Source: Eggerthia catenaformis OT 569 = DSM 20559
GTDB lineage: Bacteria > Bacillota_I > Bacilli_A > Erysipelotrichales > Coprobacillaceae
Assembly: GCF_000340375.1 (NCBI RefSeq)
Contig: NZ_KB446647.1
Span: 143,775 to 207,774, forward strand
DNA: 64,000 nt
Reading direction: 5' to 3'
Below the pieces are notes generated by a model that saw nothing but the letters and a program-made list of their open reading frames with translations, did not search any database and had not been told where the DNA came from. Positions 1 through 6,691 of the stretch are shown piece after piece. The position numbers and the translations under genes were made by a program. Numbering within the stretch: the stretch's first letter is position 1; every line of letters starts with the position of its first letter.

Positions 1-300
1 AATAACTATGGCTCTCATCATACTGATTCTATTATTACAGAAAATAAGGAAACAGCGGATTATTTTATTAAGCATGTAGATTCCGCAGGTGTTTATTTAA
101 ATGCTTCGACAAGGTTTGCTGACGGTTTTAGATATGGATTTGGAGCCGAGGTAGGTATTTCTACCGGCAAGCTTCATGCCAGAGGTCCTGTTGGTCTGGA
201 TGGACTAGTAACTTACAAGTATTGTTTAAGAGGTCATGGGGAGACTGTAAGCGATTATGTGAGTGGAAAAAAGGTTTTTCATTATAAAAATATTTTGTAA
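1..300 (+). CDS. proA: Gamma-glutamyl phosphate reductase, C-terminal 99 residues
   Basis: The window opens inside this gene. Frame 1 is open from the first base to a TAA at 298-300. The residues match the ProA C-terminus: a YGSHHTDSI segment, then [36 protein letters not shown] and TYKYCLRG. ProA reduces gamma-glutamyl phosphate with NADPH in proline synthesis. The catalytic cysteine lies upstream of the window. The identification rests on these strongly conserved family segments. No partner proB is visible. Confidence 0.93.
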   Translation, partial: NNYGSHHTDSIITENKETADYFIKHVDSAGVYLNASTRFADGFRYGFGAEVGISTGKLHARGPVGLDGLVTYKYCLRGHGETVSDYVSGKKVFHYKNIL

Positions 301-315
301 AAAAGGTTAAATATA

Positions 316-343
316 TTGACTTATTTCAATTTATGAATATAAT
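316..343 (+). promoter_or_regulatory. Predicted sigma-A promoter for the marR gene
   Basis: TTGACT at 316-321 and TATAAT at 338-343 are separated by 16 bp and lie 33 bp before the MarR start codon. The spacing and hexamers are close to the vegetative consensus. Confidence 0.65.
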
Positions 344-376
344 TTTTAGTATATTTAGAAAAGTGGGGATAATAAT

Positions 377-820
377 ATGGATAAGGTACAAGAAGCTATT
401 AACACAATTGCATTCGCAAAAAAACAGATGTCTGGGATTATTAAAGAGAAACTTAAGGATTTTCCAATTTCTCGTGAACAAAGCCAGCTTTTATATACTT
501 TAACAGAAGAGAAGAGTTGCACACAGAAAAGACTGGCTGATTTATTGTTTGTTTCTGAAGCAACACTTTCAGTCAGAATTAAGCGTTTAGAAACAATTGG
601 CTATGTTAAACGTACAACTGACAAGAAAGATAGAAGAAAATTTAGACTATCAGTAACTGCTAAAGGAAAGAAAGAACTTCTTAAAGCTTTAGATATTGTT
701 GATGCTACGACACATGAAATGCTGGAAGGATTTACAGATAAAGAGTTAGATTTTATTATTTCTATAGGTAAAAGAATTGAAATAAATATTGAAAAAATCA
801 TGGAAGAATCAAATTTATAA
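377..820 (+). CDS. MarR-family transcriptional regulator
   Basis: A 147-residue protein with the MarR winged helix. The recognition region reads CTQKRLADLLFVSEATLSVRIKRLE at about residues 48-72, followed by the beta wing TTDKKDRRKFRLSVTAKGKK at about 80-100. The flanking helices would form the dimer interface. The start has a GGGGAT-type ribosome site 8 bp upstream and a promoter at 316-343. It is monocistronic, because a strong terminator begins inside its last codons. The ligand and targets cannot be told from sequence. The divergent or downstream partner usual for MarR proteins is not obvious; the cinA-like gene follows after the terminator. Confidence 0.9.
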   Translation: MDKVQEAINTIAFAKKQMSGIIKEKLKDFPISREQSQLLYTLTEEKSCTQKRLADLLFVSEATLSVRIKRLETIGYVKRTTDKKDRRKFRLSVTAKGKKELLKALDIVDATTHEMLEGFTDKELDFIISIGKRIEINIEKIMEESNL

Positions 821-838
821 TTTGATTCTTTCTTTTTT
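804..838 (+). terminator. Rho-independent terminator after marR
   Basis: A perfect 12-bp stem (804-815 with 819-830) and a 3-base loop are followed by a T-rich tract. The marR stop codon lies within the hairpin. Confidence 0.9.
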
Positions 839-865
839 AGATGCATTTCAGGAAGGGAGAATAGG

Positions 866-1903
866 ATGACAGTAGAAATAATGAATGTAGGAACAGAGTT
901 GCTATTAGGAGAAATAGTCAATACAAATGCTGTATATTTATTAAAGTTATGTAAAGAATTAGGCTTAGATGTATTTTATACAACTGTTGTAGGGGACAAT
1001 CCTTTAAGGATTAAAAATAGTCTGACATTAGCTTTTGAAAGAGGTGCTGATTGTGTTATCACAACAGGAGGATTAGGTCCTACTCAGGATGATTTGACTA
1101 AAGAATTAAGTGCCGGGTATCTTGGTTTAGAAATGGATTATATAAAGGAAGAGGCTACTAAGATAAGAGAGAAAGTAATGTTTGTTTCTCAGAGGAATGT
1201 CTTAACTGATAATAATTTTAAACAGGCTTATTTTCCAAAAGATGCCTATATTTTAGAGAATCCGCTAGGAACTGCTAATGGATGTGTGATGAGTAAAGAT
1301 AATAAAATGATTATTAACCTTCCCGGACCTCCAAAAGAACTTAAATATGTTGCTGATCATGCTTTGAAAGATTTTTTAAAGAAATATTGTCAATACCGGC
1401 TTTATACTTATGATTTTTTAGAAATGGGACTTGGAGAAAGCATTGTTGATGATAAGCTTTCTGATTTGCAAAATAGTCAGAAAGATGTAACACTTGCAAT
1501 GTATGCCGGTGAAGGGCAGGTGCGTATTAGAATAGCTGTTAAGGCTAAAAGCAGAATAGAAGCTGATCATAAAATGGCTTATTATAAAAAGGAGATATCT
1601 TGCCGTCTTAAAGGATATCTGCTTGACTCTTGCAGTATACAGCAAGCACTTTTTGAGATTATGCCTAAAATATATATTTCTGGAGAAATAGTTCCTAATC
1701 TTTTTAAGCCATATTTAGATAAGAAAGCTCATCTTTTTGTAGAAAGCAAAGTAGAGCATCAAAGATTAGGTGATTGTATATCTTTTATGATTAATAGAGA
1801 AAAAGAGTTTACAGTCCACACTTTAGGAGACTATAAACTCTCTATGATATCGGTTACTAATCGTTTGATGTTAGAACTTTATAAATATTTAAAAAATAGT
1901 TAG
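866..1903 (+). CDS. CinA-like protein, molybdopterin-binding-type domain with divergent C-terminus
   Basis: A 345-residue protein. The N-terminal half is a clear CinA/MoCF-type domain: GTELLLGEIVNTNA at about residues 8-21, TTGGLGPTQDDLT near 65-77, and NPLGTANG followed by LPGPPKEL near 131-152. The family acts on pyridine nucleotides (ADP-ribose pyrophosphatase) and is linked to competence. The usual C-terminal NMN deamidase domain of about 160 residues is not recognisable: the last 90 residues are short and lack its TSGG-type motif. Only the N-terminal activity can therefore be inferred. A ribosome site (GGGAG) precedes the ATG. The gene stands alone, between the marR terminator and a pseudogene. 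Confidence 0.82.
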   Translation: MTVEIMNVGTELLLGEIVNTNAVYLLKLCKELGLDVFYTTVVGDNPLRIKNSLTLAFERGADCVITTGGLGPTQDDLTKELSAGYLGLEMDYIKEEATKIREKVMFVSQRNVLTDNNFKQAYFPKDAYILENPLGTANGCVMSKDNKMIINLPGPPKELKYVADHALKDFLKKYCQYRLYTYDFLEMGLGESIVDDKLSDLQNSQKDVTLAMYAGEGQVRIRIAVKAKSRIEADHKMAYYKKEISCRLKGYLLDSCSIQQALFEIMPKIYISGEIVPNLFKPYLDKKAHLFVESKVEHQRLGDCISFMINREKEFTVHTLGDYKLSMISVTNRLMLELYKYLKNS

Positions 1904-1905
1904 TT

Positions 1906-2325
1906 TCAGATTTCTTCTGCGATTTCTTTAAGCAGCTGAATTTTTTTCTATTGCTGCGGCTTTGTTAGTTTGTTGCCTATTTTACAGCTAGCAAAGCCGC
2001 ATTGAGGAGATAATGATGAATACACTGACTGCTTCTTTAATCCGTTTAATGATCGTTTCTTTTTTTCTAGAAAAGCATGTTTAATGATTATATGATCTAA
2101 AACAACTTCCTTATTTTCTGAAACATATTTTAAAGGTTCAAATCCTCCTGATCTTTCATCATCAAATTCCAAGTAATATTTACTTACATTTTCTTTTTTT
2201 ATTAAATCATTAATACATTTGTTTTCAATATCAGTGCATTCCTCTTTTGTTAGTTTATGATTCTTATATTTTAATCTTGCTTCTTTTAAAATTTTAGGTT
2301 TTAAAAATCTTCCGACAATATCTTA
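1906..2325 (-). pseudogene. Decayed cobalamin-independent methionine synthase family gene (YxjG-like)
   Basis: Read on the minus strand, this stretch gives an N-terminal segment DIVGRFLKPKILKEA, a helix LTKEECTDIENKCIND, then jumps straight to C-terminal family segments YYLEFDDERSGGFEPL and LSPQCGFASCKIGNKL. These match the start and end of MetE-C/YxjG-type proteins with roughly the middle 200 residues missing. The reading frame also has TAG where the family has QQW, TGA where it has EEIW, and TAA in front of the first segment. The family transfers methyl groups to homocysteine using a zinc site. This copy lacks most of the barrel and cannot work. The 74-codon open stretch at 1948-2172 is only part of the relic. 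Confidence 0.8.
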
Positions 2326-2352
2326 TCTCTTGTAATAATGATAGACTATAAT

Positions 2353-2379
2353 AAAAAATCTCATTGTTCATGAGATTTT
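2353..2379 (-). terminator. Terminator of the minus-strand lysR gene
   Basis: An inverted repeat (AAATCTCAT with ATGAGATTT) overlaps the last codons of the lysR gene. On the minus strand it is followed by a T run (the A run at 2353-2358). Confidence 0.8.
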
Positions 2380-3266
2380 AATTTAAGCATATCAATATAT
2401 TCATCAGCAAGCTTTGAAAGAATAGTTTGATTATGTGTTAAATAGCCAATTTCCATATAATCATCAACATCTAAGGGAACTGCAATAATATTAGGACCAT
2501 TCAGTTCCTGATTAATTACACCACTACAAAAAGTATAGCCATTAAGTCCTATCAGAAGATTAAAAAGAGTTGCCCTGTCTGAAACTACAATATTCTTTTT
2601 ACTCTCTAATGTAGAAAGTATTTCTTCAGAAAAATAAAAGCTATTACGTTCTCCCTGTTCATAAGATAAGCGAGGGTAGTCTTTTAAATCATTAAGTGTG
2701 ATAAAGGACTTATCGGCAAGAGGTGATGTTTTAGATAAAAAAACATGAGGTTTAGCTTTAAAGAGTGAGTGGAATGTCAGATTATTCTCTTTTAATGTAC
2801 GATTGATGACAGTCTGGTTAAAAGTATTAAGATATAAAATCCCTATCTCACTTCTTAACTTAGCCACATCTTCTATTAAAGTATAGGTCTGTGTTTCCCT
2901 AATACGAAAATCATATTCACTTTCACCATATCTGTTTAATAATTCTACAAAAGCTTCTACTGCAAATGAATAATGCTGTGTTGAAACCGCAAATGTTTTC
3001 TTTCCTTTTATCTTACTAATATATTTTTCTTCAATCAATTCTGCCTGTTCTAAGACTGCTCTGGCATAGCCAAGAAATTCTTCTCCCTGAGGTGTTAGGA
3101 GAACACCTCTATTTGTACGTCTAAAAATGCTGATGCCCAGTTCTTTCTCTAATTCTCTAATTGCTCCGGTCAGTGAAGGTTGAGACATATATAAATATTT
3201 GGCAGCTTCACTGAGAGTTCCTTTGGCTGCAATTGTTACGACATATTTTAGTTGTTGTAGAGTCAT
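2361..3266 (-). CDS. LysR-family transcriptional regulator
   Basis: About 301 residues from the preferred ATG at 3266, which has a GGTGAT ribosome site. A TTG 12 bases further upstream is possible but unneeded. The N-terminal winged helix reads TLQQLKYVVTIAAKGTLSEA then YMSQPSLTGAIRELEKELG, typical of LysR proteins. Residues of about 90-300 form the effector-binding domain, with TQHYSFAVEAFVELL at its start. It is transcribed divergently from the ROK/EIIB-like gene at 3367, about 100 bp away, the usual LysR arrangement for a regulated neighbour. Its other side is a methionine-synthase relic. Which neighbour it controls is an inference only. Confidence 0.9.
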   Translation of the reverse strand: MTLQQLKYVVTIAAKGTLSEAAKYLYMSQPSLTGAIRELEKELGISIFRRTNRGVLLTPQGEEFLGYARAVLEQAELIEEKYISKIKGKKTFAVSTQHYSFAVEAFVELLNRYGESEYDFRIRETQTYTLIEDVAKLRSEIGILYLNTFNQTVINRTLKENNLTFHSLFKAKPHVFLSKTSPLADKSFITLNDLKDYPRLSYEQGERNSFYFSEEILSTLESKKNIVVSDRATLFNLLIGLNGYTFCSGVINQELNGPNIIAVPLDVDDYMEIGYLTHNQTILSKLADEYIDMLKLKSHEQ

Positions 3267-3366
3267 ATTAATCACCAAAGATATTATATAAGAAATTCAT
3301 GATATTTTAAAGATGTGTAGAAATAATATCTATCAAATGATAAAATAGTTTTATATGGGAGACAGA

Positions 3367-4773
3367 ATGATGGATGATTTTTTAAGAGATATTCATACTT
3401 TGATTTTTAAGCAATGGATTTTGTGTCAGTCTATTAAAGGATGCAAGATGTCTTTAAAAACATCTGGTGATGAGGAAGAGATCTATTTAGAAACAGAACG
3501 TTCTTTTGGAAAGGCTGCTTTTCATAAAAATAATGTTATTGAATTGGTATTAGAAAATAGACAAACCGGATCAGTAGATTTTTATTTGCATTTTCAAATG
3601 CAGACTTTAAAGCATGCTGCCGGATTATTTCATGAACTTGTTAATACAATGATTCATGCTCAAGAACGTAAGAAATTAAGAATTCTATTAAGCTGTACAA
3701 GCGGGCTGACAACATCGTTTTTTGCTGAATCATTAAATGATGCTGCAAGGACTATCATGTTGGATTATGAGTTTTCAGCTGTTTCTTTTAATGAGCTTGC
3801 TGATCAGGGAAATGATTATGATGTTATCTTGCTTGCTCCTCAGATTGCTTATCAGCAGGCTTATATTCAATCAGTTTTACATCGTGTCCCTGTAGAAGCT
3901 ATCGCTCCGCACGTTTTTGCTCAATATGACTGTGGTGCTATATTTAAACAAATTGAGCTTGCTTTAAAAAAAGATATTCCTGAAGTGCCTCTTTTACAGC
4001 TGAAAGTGAATATTAATTATCCGGAGAAAATTCTTTCTATCGGTGTTTTAAAATCCAGAATTCATGCTCATATTGTCTATCGTGTTTATCAGCAGGAAGA
4101 GATTCTTACAAATGGTGAAATGATTAAGCCTAATATTGATATTCATGATTATAATGATATTGTTAATTTATGTCTGTTAGAGCATCCTGATTTAAAGATA
4201 GTAGGAATTGCGATGCCGGGTATTATTCAAGGAGGACATTTGACTATGTTAGGTGAAGGCTTTGATCATTGTGATGTTGTTGGATATTTAAGGAATAAAC
4301 ATCCAAATATTTCCTTTTCTTTAGATAATGATGTGAATGCGATTGTTTCAGGAATATATGCTGTTAATACCGGTTATGATACGATGTCTTTCTATTTTTT
4401 ACCTAAAGGCAATAAAATTGGCGGAGTGGGAAATATTTTTAAAGGTCAGATAGTAAAAGGACGACAGAATATTGCCGGTGAAGTACAGTATCTGCCACTC
4501 AATTATAGTAAAAGTACTGAGGAGCTTGCAAAGACAATTGAAGGATCCACGGAAATAGTTGCTAAGACTCTGGTTTCTATTATTTCAATACTAGGGCCTG
4601 ATCTAATTGCTTATTATTGTTCCAATGTCCCCAGTATTGATGATTTAAAAGAGGAAATGAGCCGTTATATACCTGACGAATACATACCGGTTATTAAAAA
4701 AATTGATAATATGCAGGAATATATTTTATTTGGGGAAATGATTATGTGTATTATGAGAATGGAAAATGCTTAG
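3367..4773 (+). CDS. ROK-like sugar kinase/regulator fold with an internal PTS EIIB-like segment
   Basis: About 468 residues. I prefer ATG 3367 over 3355 because GGGAG at 3358-3362 then lies at proper distance. Residues of about 105-200 look like a lactose/cellobiose-type EIIB: RILLSCTSGLTTSFF, with a cysteine (about Cys110) at the position phosphorylated in real EIIB proteins, and DVILLAPQIAYQ later. Residues of about 220-460 resemble a ROK/ASKHA fold: IVGIAMPGII, DNDVNAIVSGIYAV and GGVGNIFKGQIVKGRQNIAGE. The classic ROK zinc CxC motif is not seen. The N-terminal 100 residues are unassigned. The protein may sense or process a sugar in response to PTS phosphorylation; this is inference. It is followed 56 bp later by the amidohydrolase-like gene, probably one unit. 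Confidence 0.6.
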   Translation: MMDDFLRDIHTLIFKQWILCQSIKGCKMSLKTSGDEEEIYLETERSFGKAAFHKNNVIELVLENRQTGSVDFYLHFQMQTLKHAAGLFHELVNTMIHAQERKKLRILLSCTSGLTTSFFAESLNDAARTIMLDYEFSAVSFNELADQGNDYDVILLAPQIAYQQAYIQSVLHRVPVEAIAPHVFAQYDCGAIFKQIELALKKDIPEVPLLQLKVNINYPEKILSIGVLKSRIHAHIVYRVYQQEEILTNGEMIKPNIDIHDYNDIVNLCLLEHPDLKIVGIAMPGIIQGGHLTMLGEGFDHCDVVGYLRNKHPNISFSLDNDVNAIVSGIYAVNTGYDTMSFYFLPKGNKIGGVGNIFKGQIVKGRQNIAGEVQYLPLNYSKSTEELAKTIEGSTEIVAKTLVSIISILGPDLIAYYCSNVPSIDDLKEEMSRYIPDEYIPVIKKIDNMQEYILFGEMIMCIMRMENA

Positions 4774-4829
4774 GCTTCTCAAGTAAAATAAAATTTGATA
4801 TGATATAGTTGGAAATGGAGGAATCACTA

Positions 4830-6071
4830 ATGAAGTATGCTTTTATCAATGGAATAATTCTTGATGGCACAAGAAATATGAAACCGCGCTATCATCAGGC
4901 TATTTTAACATATGATGATCGTATTGAGTCTATTACTGATGAAAACAGTTCTTCATTTCAGGATTACGAGGTTATCAATCTGCATGGAAATTATATTATG
5001 CCGGGATTGATTAATATGTCTTCTTCGTTTGGTTTCGATGGCAAATCAAGAACTTCCAGATTATTGTCTTTACCGGAGTTTATGAAAGTTAATAAAATTA
5101 AAAAAATATATAAGAAAGAACTTCTTAAACAGCTTTATAGTGGCGTAACCACAGTTTTAAGTATGGGAAGCTATCAGAATATGGATAGTGTGATGAATAG
5201 CTATATAGATAAAGAACTGATGGATGGACCGAGAGTTATTGCTGCAAATCAGCCTATCGGCTTTAAAGAAAGCTATTTATCTGATCTATGTATGATGGTC
5301 AGTAATGATGAAGAAGCCGGTGATGCAGTCAGTCAGGCATATATCAATAAGAATGATGTTGTTTCTATTATGGCAACAGATGATATATTTCATCATCATC
5401 AGATGCCAGGCAGCTTGTTATCATCTATTATTAGTGAAGCACATCGATTATCATTAAAAACAGCAGTTTATGCATCAAATCAGGAAATGATGAAAACAGC
5501 TCTTAAATGTCATGCTGATTATCTTTATATGGGTATTTCTCCGGATGTTGAAACAATAGACTTATTTAAGCAATCCAATACAGTTCTTATTTCAGGATTA
5601 TCTCCATTAATTAATGATTACTTATTAGATGCTGATAAAACCAGGCTTAATAAAGAGGATAGGCATAAAGCAAAAACAATTCTCCAAGGAGCTATCAGTT
5701 GTTTAGAAGCTTGTATGCTTGAAGAGATTCCTGTAGGAATAGGTAGCGGAATAGGTTTTTATGTCACTCATTATGATTTCTGGAGAGAACTTATTCATTT
5801 TAAAAATTTTTGTCATATTTCCAATAAGTTTGCTTTATATTGTGCAACTTATAATAATGCCAAGCTGTTGGGTCTGGGCAGTGTAACCGGCAGTCTTTCT
5901 AGCGGAAAATATGCTGATATGATTGTCACTAGGGAGAATCCTTTAGATCGTTTGGAGGCTCTTAAAGACCCGGTTATGACTATTTCTAAAGGAAGAGTTT
6001 ATAAAGATATAACAATAAATAAGAATATACAAATAGAAAAAGCATTAGATCGTATTATTGATAAATTATGA
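4830..6071 (+). CDS. Amidohydrolase-superfamily paralogue lacking the metal ligands
   Basis: About 413 residues from ATG 4830, chosen because GGAGG at 4817-4821 is well spaced. The architecture is that of imidazolonepropionase-like amidohydrolases: a beta-sandwich start (IINGIILDGT-type), MPGLIN near residue 58, ELLKQLYSGVTTVLSMG, EAHRLSLKTAVYA, and a C-terminal GSLSSGKYADMIVTRENPLD. The catalytic metal ligands are missing. The HxH expected after PGLIN is replaced by Ser64-x-Ser66, the barrel histidines by tyrosine/serine and methionine/glycine, and the final GTDAG aspartate segment by GIGSGIGF. It therefore looks catalytically dead or reassigned. It lies in the same unit as the upstream ROK/EIIB-like gene, and a terminator follows directly. 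Confidence 0.72.
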   Translation: MKYAFINGIILDGTRNMKPRYHQAILTYDDRIESITDENSSSFQDYEVINLHGNYIMPGLINMSSSFGFDGKSRTSRLLSLPEFMKVNKIKKIYKKELLKQLYSGVTTVLSMGSYQNMDSVMNSYIDKELMDGPRVIAANQPIGFKESYLSDLCMMVSNDEEAGDAVSQAYINKNDVVSIMATDDIFHHHQMPGSLLSSIISEAHRLSLKTAVYASNQEMMKTALKCHADYLYMGISPDVETIDLFKQSNTVLISGLSPLINDYLLDADKTRLNKEDRHKAKTILQGAISCLEACMLEEIPVGIGSGIGFYVTHYDFWRELIHFKNFCHISNKFALYCATYNNAKLLGLGSVTGSLSSGKYADMIVTRENPLDRLEALKDPVMTISKGRVYKDITINKNIQIEKALDRIIDKL

Positions 6072-6094
6072 TGAGATAAATCTCATCTTTTTTT
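6070..6094 (+). terminator. Terminator after the amidohydrolase-like gene
   Basis: A short perfect stem (GATGAGA with TCTCATC, 4-base loop) is followed by seven T residues. It overlaps the stop codon of the upstream gene. Confidence 0.85.
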
Positions 6095-6120
6095 ATAATA
6101 TGAGTTGATTTCCTGTTATT

Positions 6121-6158
6121 CATATGATAATATATTCATATGAATAGATAAACATATG
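6121..6158 (+). promoter_or_regulatory. Candidate ArsR/SmtB operator: three CATATGA repeats
   Basis: CATATG occurs at 6121, 6137 and 6153, exactly 16 bp apart, and the middle one is the centre of the perfect 12-bp palindrome ATTCATATGAAT (6134-6145). This resembles the ATATGAA/TTCATAT operators of zinc/cadmium-responsive ArsR proteins and sits just before the arsR-like gene. Autoregulation by that protein is inferred. Confidence 0.55.
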
Positions 6159-6173
6159 AAAGGAGGCTGAACA

Positions 6174-6470
6174 TTGGAAGAGATTAAATATGAAGAGGAA
6201 ATCACTGATTTGGCTGATTTATTTAAGATTTTTGGTGATTCTACAAGACTAAAGATTCTATATGTCTTAATGAAAAAAGAAAAGAATGTGACTGAAATTA
6301 CTGACGATTTAAATATGACTCAGTCAGCTGTTTCTCATAGTTTAAGAATATTAAAAACTAATAAGCTTGTCAGTGCGAGAAGAGAAGGGAAAGCTGTTTA
6401 TTATTCTTTAGCGGATGATCATGTAAAAACAATTATCGCGATGGGTAAAGAACATATTGAGGAGGATTAG
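6174..6470 (+). CDS. ArsR/SmtB-family metal-responsive repressor
   Basis: A 98-residue winged-helix protein starting at TTG 6174, seven to eight bases after AGGAGG. LADLFKIFGDSTRLKILYVL is the standard ArsR opening, and MTQSAVSHSLRILKTNKLVSARREGKAVYYSLADDHV is the recognition helix and wing. There is no CxC metal site in the recognition helix. The C-terminal helix, DDHVKTIIAMGKEHIEED, has the D-x-H plus H-x(n)-E spacing seen in alpha-5 zinc sensors (SmtB/CzrA class). Zn or Co/Cd sensing is therefore more likely than arsenic. It is the first gene of an operon with an HMA protein and a P1B ATPase, behind a repeated palindromic operator. Confidence 0.9.
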   Translation: MEEIKYEEEITDLADLFKIFGDSTRLKILYVLMKKEKNVTEITDDLNMTQSAVSHSLRILKTNKLVSARREGKAVYYSLADDHVKTIIAMGKEHIEED

Positions 6471-6474
6471 TTCT

Positions 6475-6690
6475 ATGAAAAAGAAGTTTAAGATTTATGT
6501 AGACTGTGCAGCATGTGCACAGAAGATGGAAGATGCTGCTAAAAAAGTGGCTGGGGTTAAAGAAGCAAAGATTACTTTTATGACTCAGAAGATGACTGTT
6601 GAAGCTGATGATGATATGTTTGATGATGTATTAGATAATGTTATAAAAGCATGTAAAAAAGTAGAACCTGACTGTGAATTCTATATTTAA
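6475..6690 (+). CDS. Heavy-metal-associated (HMA) domain protein
   Basis: About 71 residues from ATG 6475, with GAGGAGGA at 6459-6466 inside the end of the upstream gene. It has the ferredoxin-like HMA fold pattern. The metal site reads DCAACAQKMEDAAKKVAGV, with the two cysteines of CxxC intact although the usual GMxC context is changed to DCAAC. It is a small cytoplasmic metal chaperone, or a detached N-terminal domain of the ATPase that follows two bases later. Splitting the HMA domain from the pump is common in Firmicutes zinc/cadmium ATPases. Confidence 0.9.
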   Translation: MKKKFKIYVDCAACAQKMEDAAKKVAGVKEAKITFMTQKMTVEADDDMFDDVLDNVIKACKKVEPDCEFYI

Positions 6691-6691
6691 T

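Noticed and set aside
601..921. Minus-strand 106-codon ORF opposite marR
   Set aside because: It spans the marR coding sequence, its terminator and the cinA start, and has no family features.
1948..2172. 74-codon minus-strand ORF as a small gene
   Set aside because: Its residues are the C-terminal motifs of a methionine-synthase family protein, flanked by stops at conserved tryptophans; it is part of a pseudogene.
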